Positions 8,063 to 14,832 of a stretch of DNA of 40,996 nucleotides are shown piece after piece. The translations under genes and the position numbers were made by a program. The notes under the pieces are model-generated. The model did not search any database. It saw only the letters and a program-made list of their open reading frames with translations, and was not told the origin of the DNA. Source of the DNA: CAXTTV01 sp964247295 (GTDB lineage Bacteria; Chloroflexota; Ktedonobacteria; Ktedonobacterales; Ktedonobacteraceae); contig CAXTTV010000020.1 of the NCBI GenBank assembly GCA_964247295.1, forward strand, positions 1 to 40,996, read 5' to 3'. Every line of letters starts with the position of its first letter. Within the stretch, counting starts at the first letter, position 1.

Positions 8063-8160
8063 GCCGCCTCCGGCGGCAGGGGAAGGTGGGGTGACCCCAC
8101 GCCCCGTCAGGGGCTCTGGCCCCTGGACCCCGTTAACACAAAGTACGAGTTTGTGTTAAC
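8063..8160. repeat. Cluster of four perfect palindromes between nadC and nadA
   Basis: Four perfect inverted repeats follow one another. They are GCCGCC/GGCGGC (8063-8077), GTGGGGT/ACCCCAC (8086-8100), CAGGGGC/GCCCCTG (8108-8125) and GTTAACACAAA/TTTGTGTTAAC (8132-8160, 7-nt spacer). The first three are much more GC-rich than the surroundings. The arrangement resembles a REP/BIME-like or miniature inserted element. It could also stop transcription after nadC or protect its 3' end. No second copy was seen in the window. Confidence 0.7.
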
Positions 8161-8183
8161 TAAACGAAACTGTTGCGCAATCT

Positions 8184-8209
8184 GGTAAAGGCAAGGAAGT
8201 GCCTTTACC
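8184..8209 (+). promoter_or_regulatory. Perfect hairpin immediately before the nadA ribosome binding site
   Basis: GGTAAAGGCA and TGCCTTTACC form a perfect 10-bp stem with loop AGGAAG. The stem ends 4 nt before GGAGGAGG (8214-8221), the nadA Shine-Dalgarno. The loop itself is Shine-Dalgarno-like. It could stabilise the leader or govern initiation. No known NAD riboswitch consensus was recognised. Confidence 0.65.
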
Positions 8210-8230
8210 GATTGGAGGAGGATCTTTTCA

Positions 8231-9418
8231 ATGGCTATACAATCCACCTGTGATACCAGTCAGGAAACCCGTATTCTGCCCTTATTGTTCCAGTCGACGC
8301 GCTCCAGGCATAATCACGCCAAACGGATAGACGCGATTCCTCAAGAATATGCCTCTTTAAGTGCGGAGGAGTTGGACGCCAGAATCGCGGCAGCGCGGGC
8401 CACCCTGGGAGATCGGCTGGTCATTCTGGGTCACCATTATCAGCGTGACGAGATCATCCGGTACGCGGACTACCGGGGGGACTCTTTCAAGCTTGCGCAA
8501 CTGGCGGCACAGCGTCCTGAGGCCGATTACATTGTTTTTTGCGGCGTTCATTTTATGGCCGAGAGCGCGGATATCCTGAGCAAGCCAAACCAGCAAGTGA
8601 TCCTCCCGAATCCTGCCGCCGGCTGCTCCATGGCCGATATGGCGAACATCGCCGAGGTTGAGGAATGCTGGGAACTGCTGCATGAGCAGTTGGGTGAGGA
8701 CGCCGGGATCATCCCGGTAACCTATATGAACTCGGCTGCCGATCTGAAAGCCTTCTGTGGTCGGCATGGAGGCGTCGTCTGCACCTCCTCCAATGCCTTG
8801 AAAGTGATGACCTGGGCCTTTGAGCAGGGGAAACGGATTCTATTCTTCCCCGATGAGCATCTGGGTCGCAACACAGGCGTCACCTATGGGATCAATCAGG
8901 AGCAGATGTTTGTCTGGAACCCCAAAAATCCCTTGGAGGCTGAAGACTCGGAGGAGCGGCTAGAAGATGCCAAAATCATTCTCTGGAAAGGCTATTGCTC
9001 AACGCATATGCGCTTCAGCGTCTCGCAGATTGAAAAGGCGCGGGCCGAGTATCCAGGTATCAGCGTGATTGTACATCCAGAGTGCCAGCGGTCCGTTGTC
9101 GAGGCCGCCGATCTCAATGGCTCGACCGAATATATTATTGAGCAGATTGAGAAGGCTCCGGCGGGCAGCCAATGGGCGATCGGCACCGAAATTAATCTAG
9201 TGCATCGACTAGCGCAGGAGCATCCTGATAAGCTCATTTTCTGCCTGGACCCGGTAGTCTGCCCCTGTTCCACCATGTACCGAATTCATCCAGCCTATCT
9301 GACCTGGGTGCTTGAGGGACTGGTCATGGACGAAGTGATTAACCAGGTCTCAGTTGACGAAGAGACAGCGGAATGGGCGCGGGTCGCCCTGGATCGGATG
9401 TTGACCCTTAAAGCCTAA
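8231..9418 (+). CDS. nadA: Quinolinate synthase (4Fe-4S)
   Basis: This enzyme condenses iminoaspartate from NadB with dihydroxyacetone phosphate to make quinolinate, which feeds NadC. The 395-residue protein carries LGHHYQRDEI, ADYRGDSFKLAQ, FCGVHFMAESADIL (C104), GCSMADM, WKGYCSTHMRF (C256), VHPECQ and DPVVCPCSTMYR (C344/C346). C104, C256 and one of the last pair are the three expected ligands of the oxygen-sensitive 4Fe-4S cluster whose open iron binds substrate. A GGAGGAGG site lies 9 nt before the ATG. With nadB and nadC it completes the aspartate route to nicotinate mononucleotide. Confidence 0.96.
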   Translation: MAIQSTCDTSQETRILPLLFQSTRSRHNHAKRIDAIPQEYASLSAEELDARIAAARATLGDRLVILGHHYQRDEIIRYADYRGDSFKLAQLAAQRPEADYIVFCGVHFMAESADILSKPNQQVILPNPAAGCSMADMANIAEVEECWELLHEQLGEDAGIIPVTYMNSAADLKAFCGRHGGVVCTSSNALKVMTWAFEQGKRILFFPDEHLGRNTGVTYGINQEQMFVWNPKNPLEAEDSEERLEDAKIILWKGYCSTHMRFSVSQIEKARAEYPGISVIVHPECQRSVVEAADLNGSTEYIIEQIEKAPAGSQWAIGTEINLVHRLAQEHPDKLIFCLDPVVCPCSTMYRIHPAYLTWVLEGLVMDEVINQVSVDEETAEWARVALDRMLTLKA

Positions 9419-9487
9419 CTCCTTTCCATTTTCTCTTTCCATTGCCGCATAGGCAACAGCAGATGTATTAAAAATATCATATAGTTC

Positions 9488-9524
9488 CAAATAATGTGGA
9501 GATTGAGAGAAACCACATTATTTG
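9488..9524. repeat. Hairpin between nadA and tnpB; nadA terminator or right-end stem of the IS element
   Basis: CAAATAATGTGG and CCACATTATTTG form a perfect 12-bp inverted repeat with a 13-nt loop. It ends 6 nt beyond the tnpB stop codon. IS200/IS605 elements carry a subterminal hairpin at this place, and TnpB guide RNA (omega/reRNA) spans it. On the plus strand the following TTTGTTTGATTT could make it a weak terminator for nadA. Both uses are possible. Confidence 0.6.
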
Positions 9525-9530
9525 TTTGAT

Positions 9531-10793
9531 TTAGACGGTTATTGCTAACCGTAAGGGCTGAACTACATAGGCCGCTATTCCCTCTGCGGTAAACGCATCA
9601 GGCTTACATTTCCGTAAGATATTATAGGAACCGTTTACATCAGCACAGATGATCCGGCCATTGTTAGCACGATATAAGCGGTTCCGTTTGCCAAACCTTT
9701 TCCCACTAAAGGTATACTCTGTCTCATCGTCAGGCCGATACGTAGGAATGGAATCAAGATCGAGAAAGCTAGCTTTGCTCGTATAGCTCTCTTCCTGAAT
9801 TTCCACCTGGATACCTACAAGTGATGCTTTATACGTGAGCATATCAATAAAGCGAGCATGGGGAATGTTCACAAAATTTTGATTATTTCGCTTCCCGGTA
9901 TTGACTTCTTGCTTCCACAACGGATTTTTTCCAATGATGAGCGTGCCGATGCCTTCTTGCACTAGAAGGTCAATGATGGTTTTGCTGGCCGCATGGAGAT
10001 AATGATTGACTTGGCGGTTCCGTTTGTTGGTGATGCGTTCCTTCTGCTTTGTGACGCGCTCTTGCTCTGCTTTGGGAAGGCATACCGTCAATTCTTTTAG
10101 ACGCTTGTTGTACCATTGATTTCGGGTTTTCAGCGGACGACCGTTAACCAATCGAGGGATAAACCCTGCGCGGTTTGAAGTTATCGCCGCGAGATTCGTG
10201 ACTCCAAGATCAATGGCTGCATAGAGAGAAGGATCTACCTGAGCCTGAATGGGCTCTTTCTGAAAAATAATTTCAACTACATAATAGCCGTGGCGGGGAA
10301 CGATCCGAACTTGCCGGATTGTAGAGGGATCTTGTTGAGTTTGAACACTAACGGGAAGGTGAGTCGGTTGAATGCGGCCGTCTTGTAAAAGTGGTTTCCC
10401 TTTTGTTTGTCCGCCACATATGGATTGTATCGTATAGACCAGAAGATTGCGCCCCTCGGTCTTGTGCTTATACTTTGGAACTTTGGGGCGTCCAGTAAAC
10501 TTGGAAGGATCTTCTTTGTAGGTTTTGAGGGCCTCACGAAAGCCTTTCCAGTTGCGATCCAGCACCATCAAGATCTGCTGACTGACCTTCGAGGGAAGTG
10601 CTTTATATGCCTCATGTGATTGCATCTGTTTCTGGATGCGAGCGTAGGAGAGGTAAATACCGTGATGAATGAAGGATTGACGATACTCATAATTGGCTGC
10701 ATTATACAAATTCTTGGAGGCGAAAGCCGCCGCATCAATGAGTCCATAGCGCGGATCATCTCGATTGATCACATGCTGCTCTACAAGGTGCAT
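9531..10793 (-). CDS. tnpB: TnpB RNA-guided nuclease with atypical RuvC-II
   Basis: This 420-residue TnpB is the ancestor-type relative of Cas12 nucleases and uses an RNA from the element's right end as guide. The RuvC-I aspartate is D195 in AAIDLGVTN and RuvC-III is D385 in CADVNGSYNILRK. The usual RuvC-II glutamate (IxEDL) is replaced by LIIGKNPLWKQE (G288). A possible substitute is E334 or E335 in QEESYTSK, as in TnpB groups with a rearranged catalytic site. The CxxC zinc-ribbon pairs are also absent (SKASFLD). The frame opens at a TTG (10808); ATG 10793 is preferred, with GGAAG upstream. A catalytically dead, TldR-like regulator is less likely because both aspartates remain. Confidence 0.9.
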   Translation of the reverse strand: MHLVEQHVINRDDPRYGLIDAAAFASKNLYNAANYEYRQSFIHHGIYLSYARIQKQMQSHEAYKALPSKVSQQILMVLDRNWKGFREALKTYKEDPSKFTGRPKVPKYKHKTEGRNLLVYTIQSICGGQTKGKPLLQDGRIQPTHLPVSVQTQQDPSTIRQVRIVPRHGYYVVEIIFQKEPIQAQVDPSLYAAIDLGVTNLAAITSNRAGFIPRLVNGRPLKTRNQWYNKRLKELTVCLPKAEQERVTKQKERITNKRNRQVNHYLHAASKTIIDLLVQEGIGTLIIGKNPLWKQEVNTGKRNNQNFVNIPHARFIDMLTYKASLVGIQVEIQEESYTSKASFLDLDSIPTYRPDDETEYTFSGKRFGKRNRLYRANNGRIICADVNGSYNILRKCKPDAFTAEGIAAYVVQPLRLAITV

Positions 10794-10826
10794 CGTCTTC
10801 GCTTCCAATCTTTGTAACCCTTTTTC

Positions 10827-11159
10827 TTACTGCTCTTCTCTAGCGCCCGTAGGGATTTCCTCTTCCGCCCAGAGGGTGAGCATCGCACAGATCAGCAATG
10901 CCACTCGCCCGGGGGGGACGATCCGTGGCAGAAAAAAGCTATGCTCATACGTATCACGGCACTCGATATGCCAGCCGTCATCAAAACGAAACGCCGTATA
11001 GCTCCTGGGAAACACACAGGTCAGATCTCGTTGGGTAAAGGAAATCGCCCCGGTTTTCTCGGAAAGCTGGATGCTCGCTCGCGGTGTCACAATCTCCAGG
11101 GGATTGTCCCCGAAGAAGAGCCTGTCTTGCATCCGTCCGATGTCCTCTTGCGATCTCAT
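10827..11159 (-). CDS. Hypothetical protein, coupled to the frameshifted gene upstream
   Basis: This 110-residue protein is not recognised. It begins MRSQEDIGRMQDRL, contains several short beta-like stretches (SIQLSEKTGAISFTQRD), and has a hydrophobic region RVALLICAMLTLW near residues 84-96 that is too short and late to be a clear membrane segment. Its ATG overlaps the TGA of the upstream gene as ATGA, so translation is probably coupled and the two products may act together. Its stop lies within the likely left-end region of the tnpB element, so the true C-terminus may have been altered by that insertion. Function unknown. Confidence 0.55.
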   Translation of the reverse strand: MRSQEDIGRMQDRLFFGDNPLEIVTPRASIQLSEKTGAISFTQRDLTCVFPRSYTAFRFDDGWHIECRDTYEHSFFLPRIVPPGRVALLICAMLTLWAEEEIPTGAREEQ

Positions 11160-11904
11160 GCGTCACCTGCTTTCCCTTGCCCGGCGTTTGGGAGGTCGGG
11201 CTCAGCCGCGGGAAGCGGGGCCGACCCCGGTCGAAGGAACCTGTGCTCTATTGGGATATCCAGCGCAAGACGCTCCGCTTCCACAAAGCTTCTGTCCTGA
11301 TCTCGGTGGTGGCGTATCCGCGCCCGGTACGCTTTTATTGCCTCATTGTGATGCCATCGTGCCCGCATCAGCTCCACTGGCGGCCAATATCCAGGATGCT
11401 TAGGCGGCAGAAACGAAAGCAGGAAGCAGAGATGCGCCATTGCGGTGAAAGCGAGGGCCTGATCATTCTTGCCAGTCGGGTGAAGTCGCGGAGCAGGTAG
11501 CCAATTTCCCACGCCCCAAAGTCGGGGGCGGGTTTCCTGGTATCTAGCTCTTCAAAGCCTTCGCCGCACAGTTTGGAGTAGATGAGGTTAAGGGTGTGGG
11601 GAATGCCTTGCTTCCATTGCCGATCATCTTCCCCCTCTTCGGTCAAGTAGTTGCGCTCAAAACCGTCGCGAAATTTGGGATGCGTGAGTATCCAGATGGG
11701 CAGGTAGCGGGGAACTAGCAAGGAATATTCCTCTCCATCGGGGCCGGAAGCCGTGGTCGTAATCACGTCAAAGTCGTCCATCGGGCCGACCGTATAGGAG
11801 GAAGCGCGAGTGATCTGATCAACCGCATACTTCTCAATGGGAAAGTGGATCGGGGGCAGTTCCAGAGCAGAAGTGATGAAGGGGGCCATGTCAGCATGGT
11901 GCAT
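11156..11904 (-). pseudogene. Hypothetical gene with a single-base frameshift near 11465
   Basis: The first frame runs from ATG 11904 (AAAGGA about 10 nt upstream) through PRYLPIWILTHPKF and GAWEIGYLLRDFTRL. It then becomes unlike protein sequence after about 11465. The second frame (shift of one base) continues sensibly as KNDQALAFTAMAHLCFLLSF, VELMRARWHHNEAIKAY and VEAERLALDIPIEHRF. It ends at a TGA that overlaps the next start codon as ATGA. Restoring one A in AAGAATG would join the frames as TRLARNDQALAF, giving a protein of about 249 residues. No slippery heptamer is seen, so a true one-base deletion or a sequencing error is more likely than programmed shifting. Family unknown. Confidence 0.6.
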
Positions 11905-12127
11905 TGTGCGTCAATCCTTTCTTGTGCTTGACGCTAGACGGGTCTCCGTTCCATACTGGAATGGATGAGTGTCTAGGCTTGTAGTTTAACGATAGCTAGA
12001 CGCTGGTCACTTGGCCGGTGTTTGCAGCATCGGCCAGTTTTGCTACAACGAAAAAACAAGCTATAAAATAGTCAAACTGTGGGAGGTTGCCTTACACGTC
12101 CATTCTTTTCGTCAAATGTTTATATTG

Positions 12128-12141
12128 CCTAATTGTCCGAA
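12128..12141 (+). repeat. Direct repeat CCTAATTGTCCGAA, copy 1
   Basis: This is an exact 14-bp match to 12204-12217, 76 bp downstream. It lies upstream of a gene encoding an HTH protein and is a candidate binding site for that protein. Confidence 0.6.
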
Positions 12142-12203
12142 GTGTCTATGCAAAGTATAGCGATAAGGTGTGGCTATGTCAATACTCTAAACTGCCTTAT
12201 TTT

Positions 12204-12217
12204 CCTAATTGTCCGAA
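12204..12217 (+). repeat. Direct repeat CCTAATTGTCCGAA, copy 2
   Basis: This is the second exact copy of the 14-bp repeat, 56 bp before the start codon at 12274. Its position close to the likely promoter would suit repression. Confidence 0.6.
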
Positions 12218-12273
12218 CGTAGTACAATATCTTTGATAAAAGTTTTACTCCCCGTGAGAGGAAATTTCAAACC

Positions 12274-13104
12274 ATGGGAAGAACGTCACCCCCGCCAAAG
12301 GGTTTTTACACAGCCGCCCAAGCGATCAAGAAGCTGCACATGCCCAGGTCAACTTTCTACGATATGGTTAAAAGAGGCCAGATCAAAAAAATAACCCCCC
12401 CTCATAAAAGAGATGGATATTATGCTAGAGAAGACGTGGATAAAATAGCACAAGCTCAAGAGGCTTTTGTACTCCAGTATGCTACAGACAATTCCACTTT
12501 CGAGGTTGCTCAAGAAGAAGATATAGATGGTATTGTCGATCTCAATGCTGAACTATTTGGGAGTGTTGGAAGCAACAAAAACAGAGAAGCTAGATATGCA
12601 CTGCGAATGACCCAATATAAAGCCAACCCCCAAATATTCCATGTTCTTAAACAGGATGGCATAGTTGTGGGTTATGTAGGAGTGTTCCCACTAAAAGAGG
12701 AAGCCATCGAAAAAATTATGTCAGGTATGGCTGAATCAAGATTCAGAACAGAAGTACTAGCGCCAGAATATATCACACAATTCAAGCCGGGAGAGGCTGA
12801 CAATGTTTTTGTTATTATTGGTGCCAAACAAAATATCAAGAAAAGCAAAATTTATGGTGCGAGGCTCATAGCAGGCATTATAGAGTTTGCAGAAATACTG
12901 GCAAGAAGGGGCATCATTATTAAGAGGCTTTATGGAACTAGTAGAACCCAAGATGGCATTAGAACAGCCAGGGGTTTAGATTTCAAACAGATAACACCTA
13001 TTACAGACGAAGATCACCTTTTTCGCTTTGTGTTAGATTTACAGGAGACAATCAACCCACTCTTTAGGGAGTATCAACATCTTGCAAAAGAAGCAAAAGG
13101 CTAA
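12274..13104 (+). CDS. Excisionase-type HTH fused to a GNAT-like acetyltransferase domain
   Basis: This 276-residue protein has two parts. Residues 11-60 (FYTAAQAIKKLHMPRSTFYD, then KRGQIKK...YYAREDVDKIA) form a MerR/excisionase-like winged HTH. The rest begins STFEVAQEEDIDGIVDLNAELF and contains FHVLKQDGIVVGYVGVFPL. This matches the start and beta4 hairpin of a GNAT N-acetyltransferase, followed by IYGARLIAGIIEFAEILARRG and GIRTARGLDFKQITP. The classic acetyl-CoA P-loop (Q/RxxGxG/A) is degenerate, so catalysis is uncertain. Base composition is distinctly AT-richer than the neighbours, which suggests acquisition by transfer. It may regulate itself through the 14-bp repeats upstream. AGAGGA lies about 11 nt before the ATG. 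Confidence 0.7.
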   Translation: MGRTSPPPKGFYTAAQAIKKLHMPRSTFYDMVKRGQIKKITPPHKRDGYYAREDVDKIAQAQEAFVLQYATDNSTFEVAQEEDIDGIVDLNAELFGSVGSNKNREARYALRMTQYKANPQIFHVLKQDGIVVGYVGVFPLKEEAIEKIMSGMAESRFRTEVLAPEYITQFKPGEADNVFVIIGAKQNIKKSKIYGARLIAGIIEFAEILARRGIIIKRLYGTSRTQDGIRTARGLDFKQITPITDEDHLFRFVLDLQETINPLFREYQHLAKEAKG

Positions 13105-13146
13105 GAAGGTAGAATAAAGTTTTGTATCTAGCTGTATTTGTTATAT

Positions 13147-13186
13147 ACTGTCTCTGCAAACCCGATAGCAGAGACAGTTCTGTTTC
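13147..13186 (+). terminator. Terminator of the HTH-acetyltransferase gene
   Basis: ACTGTCTCTGC and GCAGAGACAGT pair in a perfect 11-bp stem (13147-13178) with a 10-nt loop, followed by TCTGTTTC. It lies 43 nt past the stop codon. Confidence 0.75.
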
Positions 13187-13232
13187 AGGCTGCATCCAAA
13201 AGATAAGTGATTACTGGAAGGATTGTTAGTAG

Positions 13233-13727
13233 ATGAGTGATACTATAGAGATTCAAGAACAGCAGCAAGCTCCCGATTTTACCTTGCCAGCGGTAACGGG
13301 CCCAGAAACCGAGAAGGTTGTGAGCCTGAGTGACTTCAAAGGCAAAACCGTTGTACTTTATTTTTATCCAAAAGACGATACCCCAGGTTGTACCAAGGAA
13401 GCGTGTAATTTTCGTGACGCCAATCATCTAATGAAGCAGCGTGGGATCGAAGTCCTGGGTATTAGCGCCGATGATGTGCCCTCACATAAAAAGTTTGCTG
13501 AAAAGTACGGGCTGCCTTTCGCCCTCCTCTCCGACACGGATACCACAGTTGCTCAGAAGTACGGTGTCTGGAAAGAAAAGAACATGTATGGCAAAAAATA
13601 CATAGGTATCAGTCGTGAGACCTTTCTGATTGATAAAGAGGGTGTAGTGCGCAAAGTCTGGCACAAGGTCACGCCAGAGGAGCACGCCGAAGAAGTCCTG
13701 GCAGCGGTAGAAGAACTGCATTTATAA
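13233..13727 (+). CDS. bcp: Thioredoxin-dependent peroxiredoxin (PrxQ/Bcp)
   Basis: This 164-residue cytosolic peroxidase reduces hydrogen peroxide and organic hydroperoxides with electrons from thioredoxin. The active site YPKDDTPGCTKEACNFRD has peroxidatic C53 and resolving C58 five residues apart, the arrangement of the 2-Cys PrxQ subgroup. APDFTLPAVTG at the N-terminus and SRETFLIDKEG complete the family signature. Length is slightly above the usual 150-157 because of an N-terminal stretch. GGAAGGA lies about 10 nt before the ATG. It is flanked by terminators on both sides, so it is a single-gene transcript. Confidence 0.95.
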   Translation: MSDTIEIQEQQQAPDFTLPAVTGPETEKVVSLSDFKGKTVVLYFYPKDDTPGCTKEACNFRDANHLMKQRGIEVLGISADDVPSHKKFAEKYGLPFALLSDTDTTVAQKYGVWKEKNMYGKKYIGISRETFLIDKEGVVRKVWHKVTPEEHAEEVLAAVEELHL

Positions 13728-13743
13728 TTTCAAGCGTATAGAG

Positions 13744-13779
13744 GTGGTTGTCCTGACTGTTCGGGGCAACCACTTTTTT
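13744..13779 (+). terminator. Terminator of bcp
   Basis: GTGGTTG and CAACCAC form a 7-bp stem, extended inward by a wobble and two G-C pairs, followed by six T (13774-13779). Confidence 0.9.
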
Positions 13780-13836
13780 AATATATGGTGGTACTGCTCC
13801 TAATAGTCATGGATTTTTCGATTTTGCTTCTGGCTA

Positions 13837-13845
13837 TGCTACAAT
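13837..13845 (+). promoter_or_regulatory. Extended -10 promoter element (TGCTACAAT)
   Basis: This is the same TGCTACAAT extended -10 as at 3393-3401, 72 bp before the lipoprotein start codon. No convincing -35 was found. Confidence 0.5.
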
Positions 13846-13917
13846 TGCAGCGCAATTCTTAATTTTGAGTGTCTTTTTCTGATGAAAAGATAATCTAGCT
13901 GTAGGGGTTGATCGAGT

Positions 13918-14583
13918 ATGTTTTTGAAGAATCGCCGCGTGCGGTCTTGTGGATTGTTATTGGTTTTGCTGTGCCTGCTATCGTTACTCACCGCGTGTGG
14001 CGCATCTTCCAGTCAGGCTGACCTGGCCTCGGGTACAGTTTTGGGAACCAGTACCAATACCGCGCAATACGTAAAATTCACGAAGAGCTATAGTTTCTCG
14101 ATACGTTACCCCAAAACCTGGGAGTACAAGATTCACGCCAAAGATGTATACACCTTTTCTAATCTTAATGGAGTGGCTTTTCTCACGGTACAGACTCTAA
14201 AGAATATTCGTGATGACAAATCTTCTGAACAGGTGATGAACCAGGCATTTACAACCTTAGAGCAGCAGCCGGCAAGATTGAATCTCTATCAATCCAACAC
14301 ATCTTATCAGCTTCAGAAGCTCACACGGATCTCTGGAATCTCGAACGTCACAGCCGGTGGGAAGGTCTGGATACGCCAGAACGCGACAGCTATGATGGTA
14401 GTTCAGGCCCAGTCCACGCCGATCCCGGTGACTTTGACTGTGCTGACAACAAACCATCCTAAAAACTCTTTCCGGGAAGCAAGCTATACAGTGATTTATC
14501 TGTCCGCGTCAGATGTTTACGCTTCCGCACAGACAGGTATCTTCCAGCCGATGCTTGAGACATTTATCTTTAATGTTAAGTAG
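13918..14583 (+). CDS. Lipoprotein with PsbP-like domain
   Basis: This 221-residue protein starts with a basic, hydrophobic signal peptide ending in the lipobox LLTAC; C27 would be lipidated after signal peptidase II cleavage, anchoring it outside the membrane. The motif YSFSIRYPKTWEYKI (about residues 60-74) is the typical first strand of PsbP/Mog1-like folds found in many bacterial lipoproteins. The rest alternates beta-like and helical segments (FLTVQTLKN, SEQVMNQAFTTLEQQ). Function unknown; no partner is encoded next to it. It is followed by its own terminator. Confidence 0.8.
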   Translation: MFLKNRRVRSCGLLLVLLCLLSLLTACGASSSQADLASGTVLGTSTNTAQYVKFTKSYSFSIRYPKTWEYKIHAKDVYTFSNLNGVAFLTVQTLKNIRDDKSSEQVMNQAFTTLEQQPARLNLYQSNTSYQLQKLTRISGISNVTAGGKVWIRQNATAMMVVQAQSTPIPVTLTVLTTNHPKNSFREASYTVIYLSASDVYASAQTGIFQPMLETFIFNVK

Positions 14584-14593
14584 ATGTGGAGAA

Positions 14594-14624
14594 AAAAAGA
14601 GGCATTCTTACGATGCCTCTTTTT
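14594..14624 (+). terminator. Terminator of the lipoprotein gene
   Basis: AAAAAGAGGCAT and ATGCCTCTTTTT form a perfect 12-bp stem with a 7-nt loop, and the T run continues into TGTTTTG. It starts 10 nt past the stop codon. Confidence 0.92.
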
Positions 14625-14642
14625 GTTTTGTAGGAAAAAGGA

Positions 14643-14671
14643 TTGACTTCTATCCTGGTTCATTTTATAGT
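14643..14671 (+). promoter_or_regulatory. Sigma70-type promoter of the sulfite reductase operon
   Basis: TTGACT (14643-14648) and TATAGT (14666-14671) are separated by exactly 17 bp. Transcription would begin near 14678, leaving a leader of about 155 nt before the start codon. Confidence 0.75.
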
Positions 14672-14714
14672 ATAGTATATTTGTAGATCAACTTAATCAA
14701 CAATAAGCTGGTTT

Positions 14715-14808
14715 CCTTGCGATTTTGGGAATGTGAGAATTACTCCAAAGGATCACAGAAGCTCTCTTGGGGCGCAAGGTCGTTTACCAGGTGCCAGATG
14801 TTACCTTG
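14715..14808 (+). promoter_or_regulatory. Structured leader with mutually exclusive helices before the sulfite reductase gene
   Basis: CCTTGCG (14715-14721) can pair with CGCAAGG (14773-14779), enclosing about 50 nt that includes TGTGA/TCACA (14732-14757). The same downstream strand can instead pair as CAAGGT (14775-14780) with ACCTTG (14803-14808), which ends 9 nt before the AAGGAGGT Shine-Dalgarno at 14818. The two states exclude each other, as expected for a riboswitch or protein-responsive leader. No known class (including SAM riboswitches) was recognised by eye. Confidence 0.45.
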
Positions 14809-14832
14809 TGCTTATAGAAGGAGGTGCTTTGC

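Larger units (their letters stand above)
9488..10826 (-). mobile_element. Orphan tnpB element of the IS200/IS605 (IS1341) group; ends approximate
   Basis: The element is defined by tnpB plus the right-end hairpin. No tnpA Y1 transposase is present next to it, as is usual for IS1341-type single-gene elements, which need a TnpA in trans. The left end is placed by default just before the next gene on the minus strand and is not supported by an observed boundary or target duplication; IS200/IS605 elements make none. Confidence 0.45.
11905..12273. other. Intergenic region before the HTH-acetyltransferase gene
   Basis: Composition becomes clearly AT-rich from about 12040. It contains a small hairpin TGGCCG/CGGCCA (12012-12036) followed by TTTT, and two copies of a 14-bp direct repeat listed separately. 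No gene is seen. Promoters for the divergent genes at 11904 and 12274 should lie here. Confidence 0.5.

Noticed and set aside
8063..8209. CRISPR or integron attachment array
   Set aside because: The palindromes differ from one another and have no spacers of constant length; no cas or integrase gene is present.
8161..8230. NAD-I or NAD-II riboswitch before nadA
   Set aside because: There is a simple hairpin, but no match to the conserved loops of known NAD riboswitches was recognised.
10941..11500. Plus-strand ORFs opposite the unknown operon
   Set aside because: The minus-strand frames have a ribosome site and the ATGA overlap; the plus frames have neither.
9531..11904. Defence island or novel CRISPR-like system around tnpB
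   Set aside because: Only an orphan tnpB and two unknown genes are present; no nuclease, helicase, kinase or array supports a defence call.
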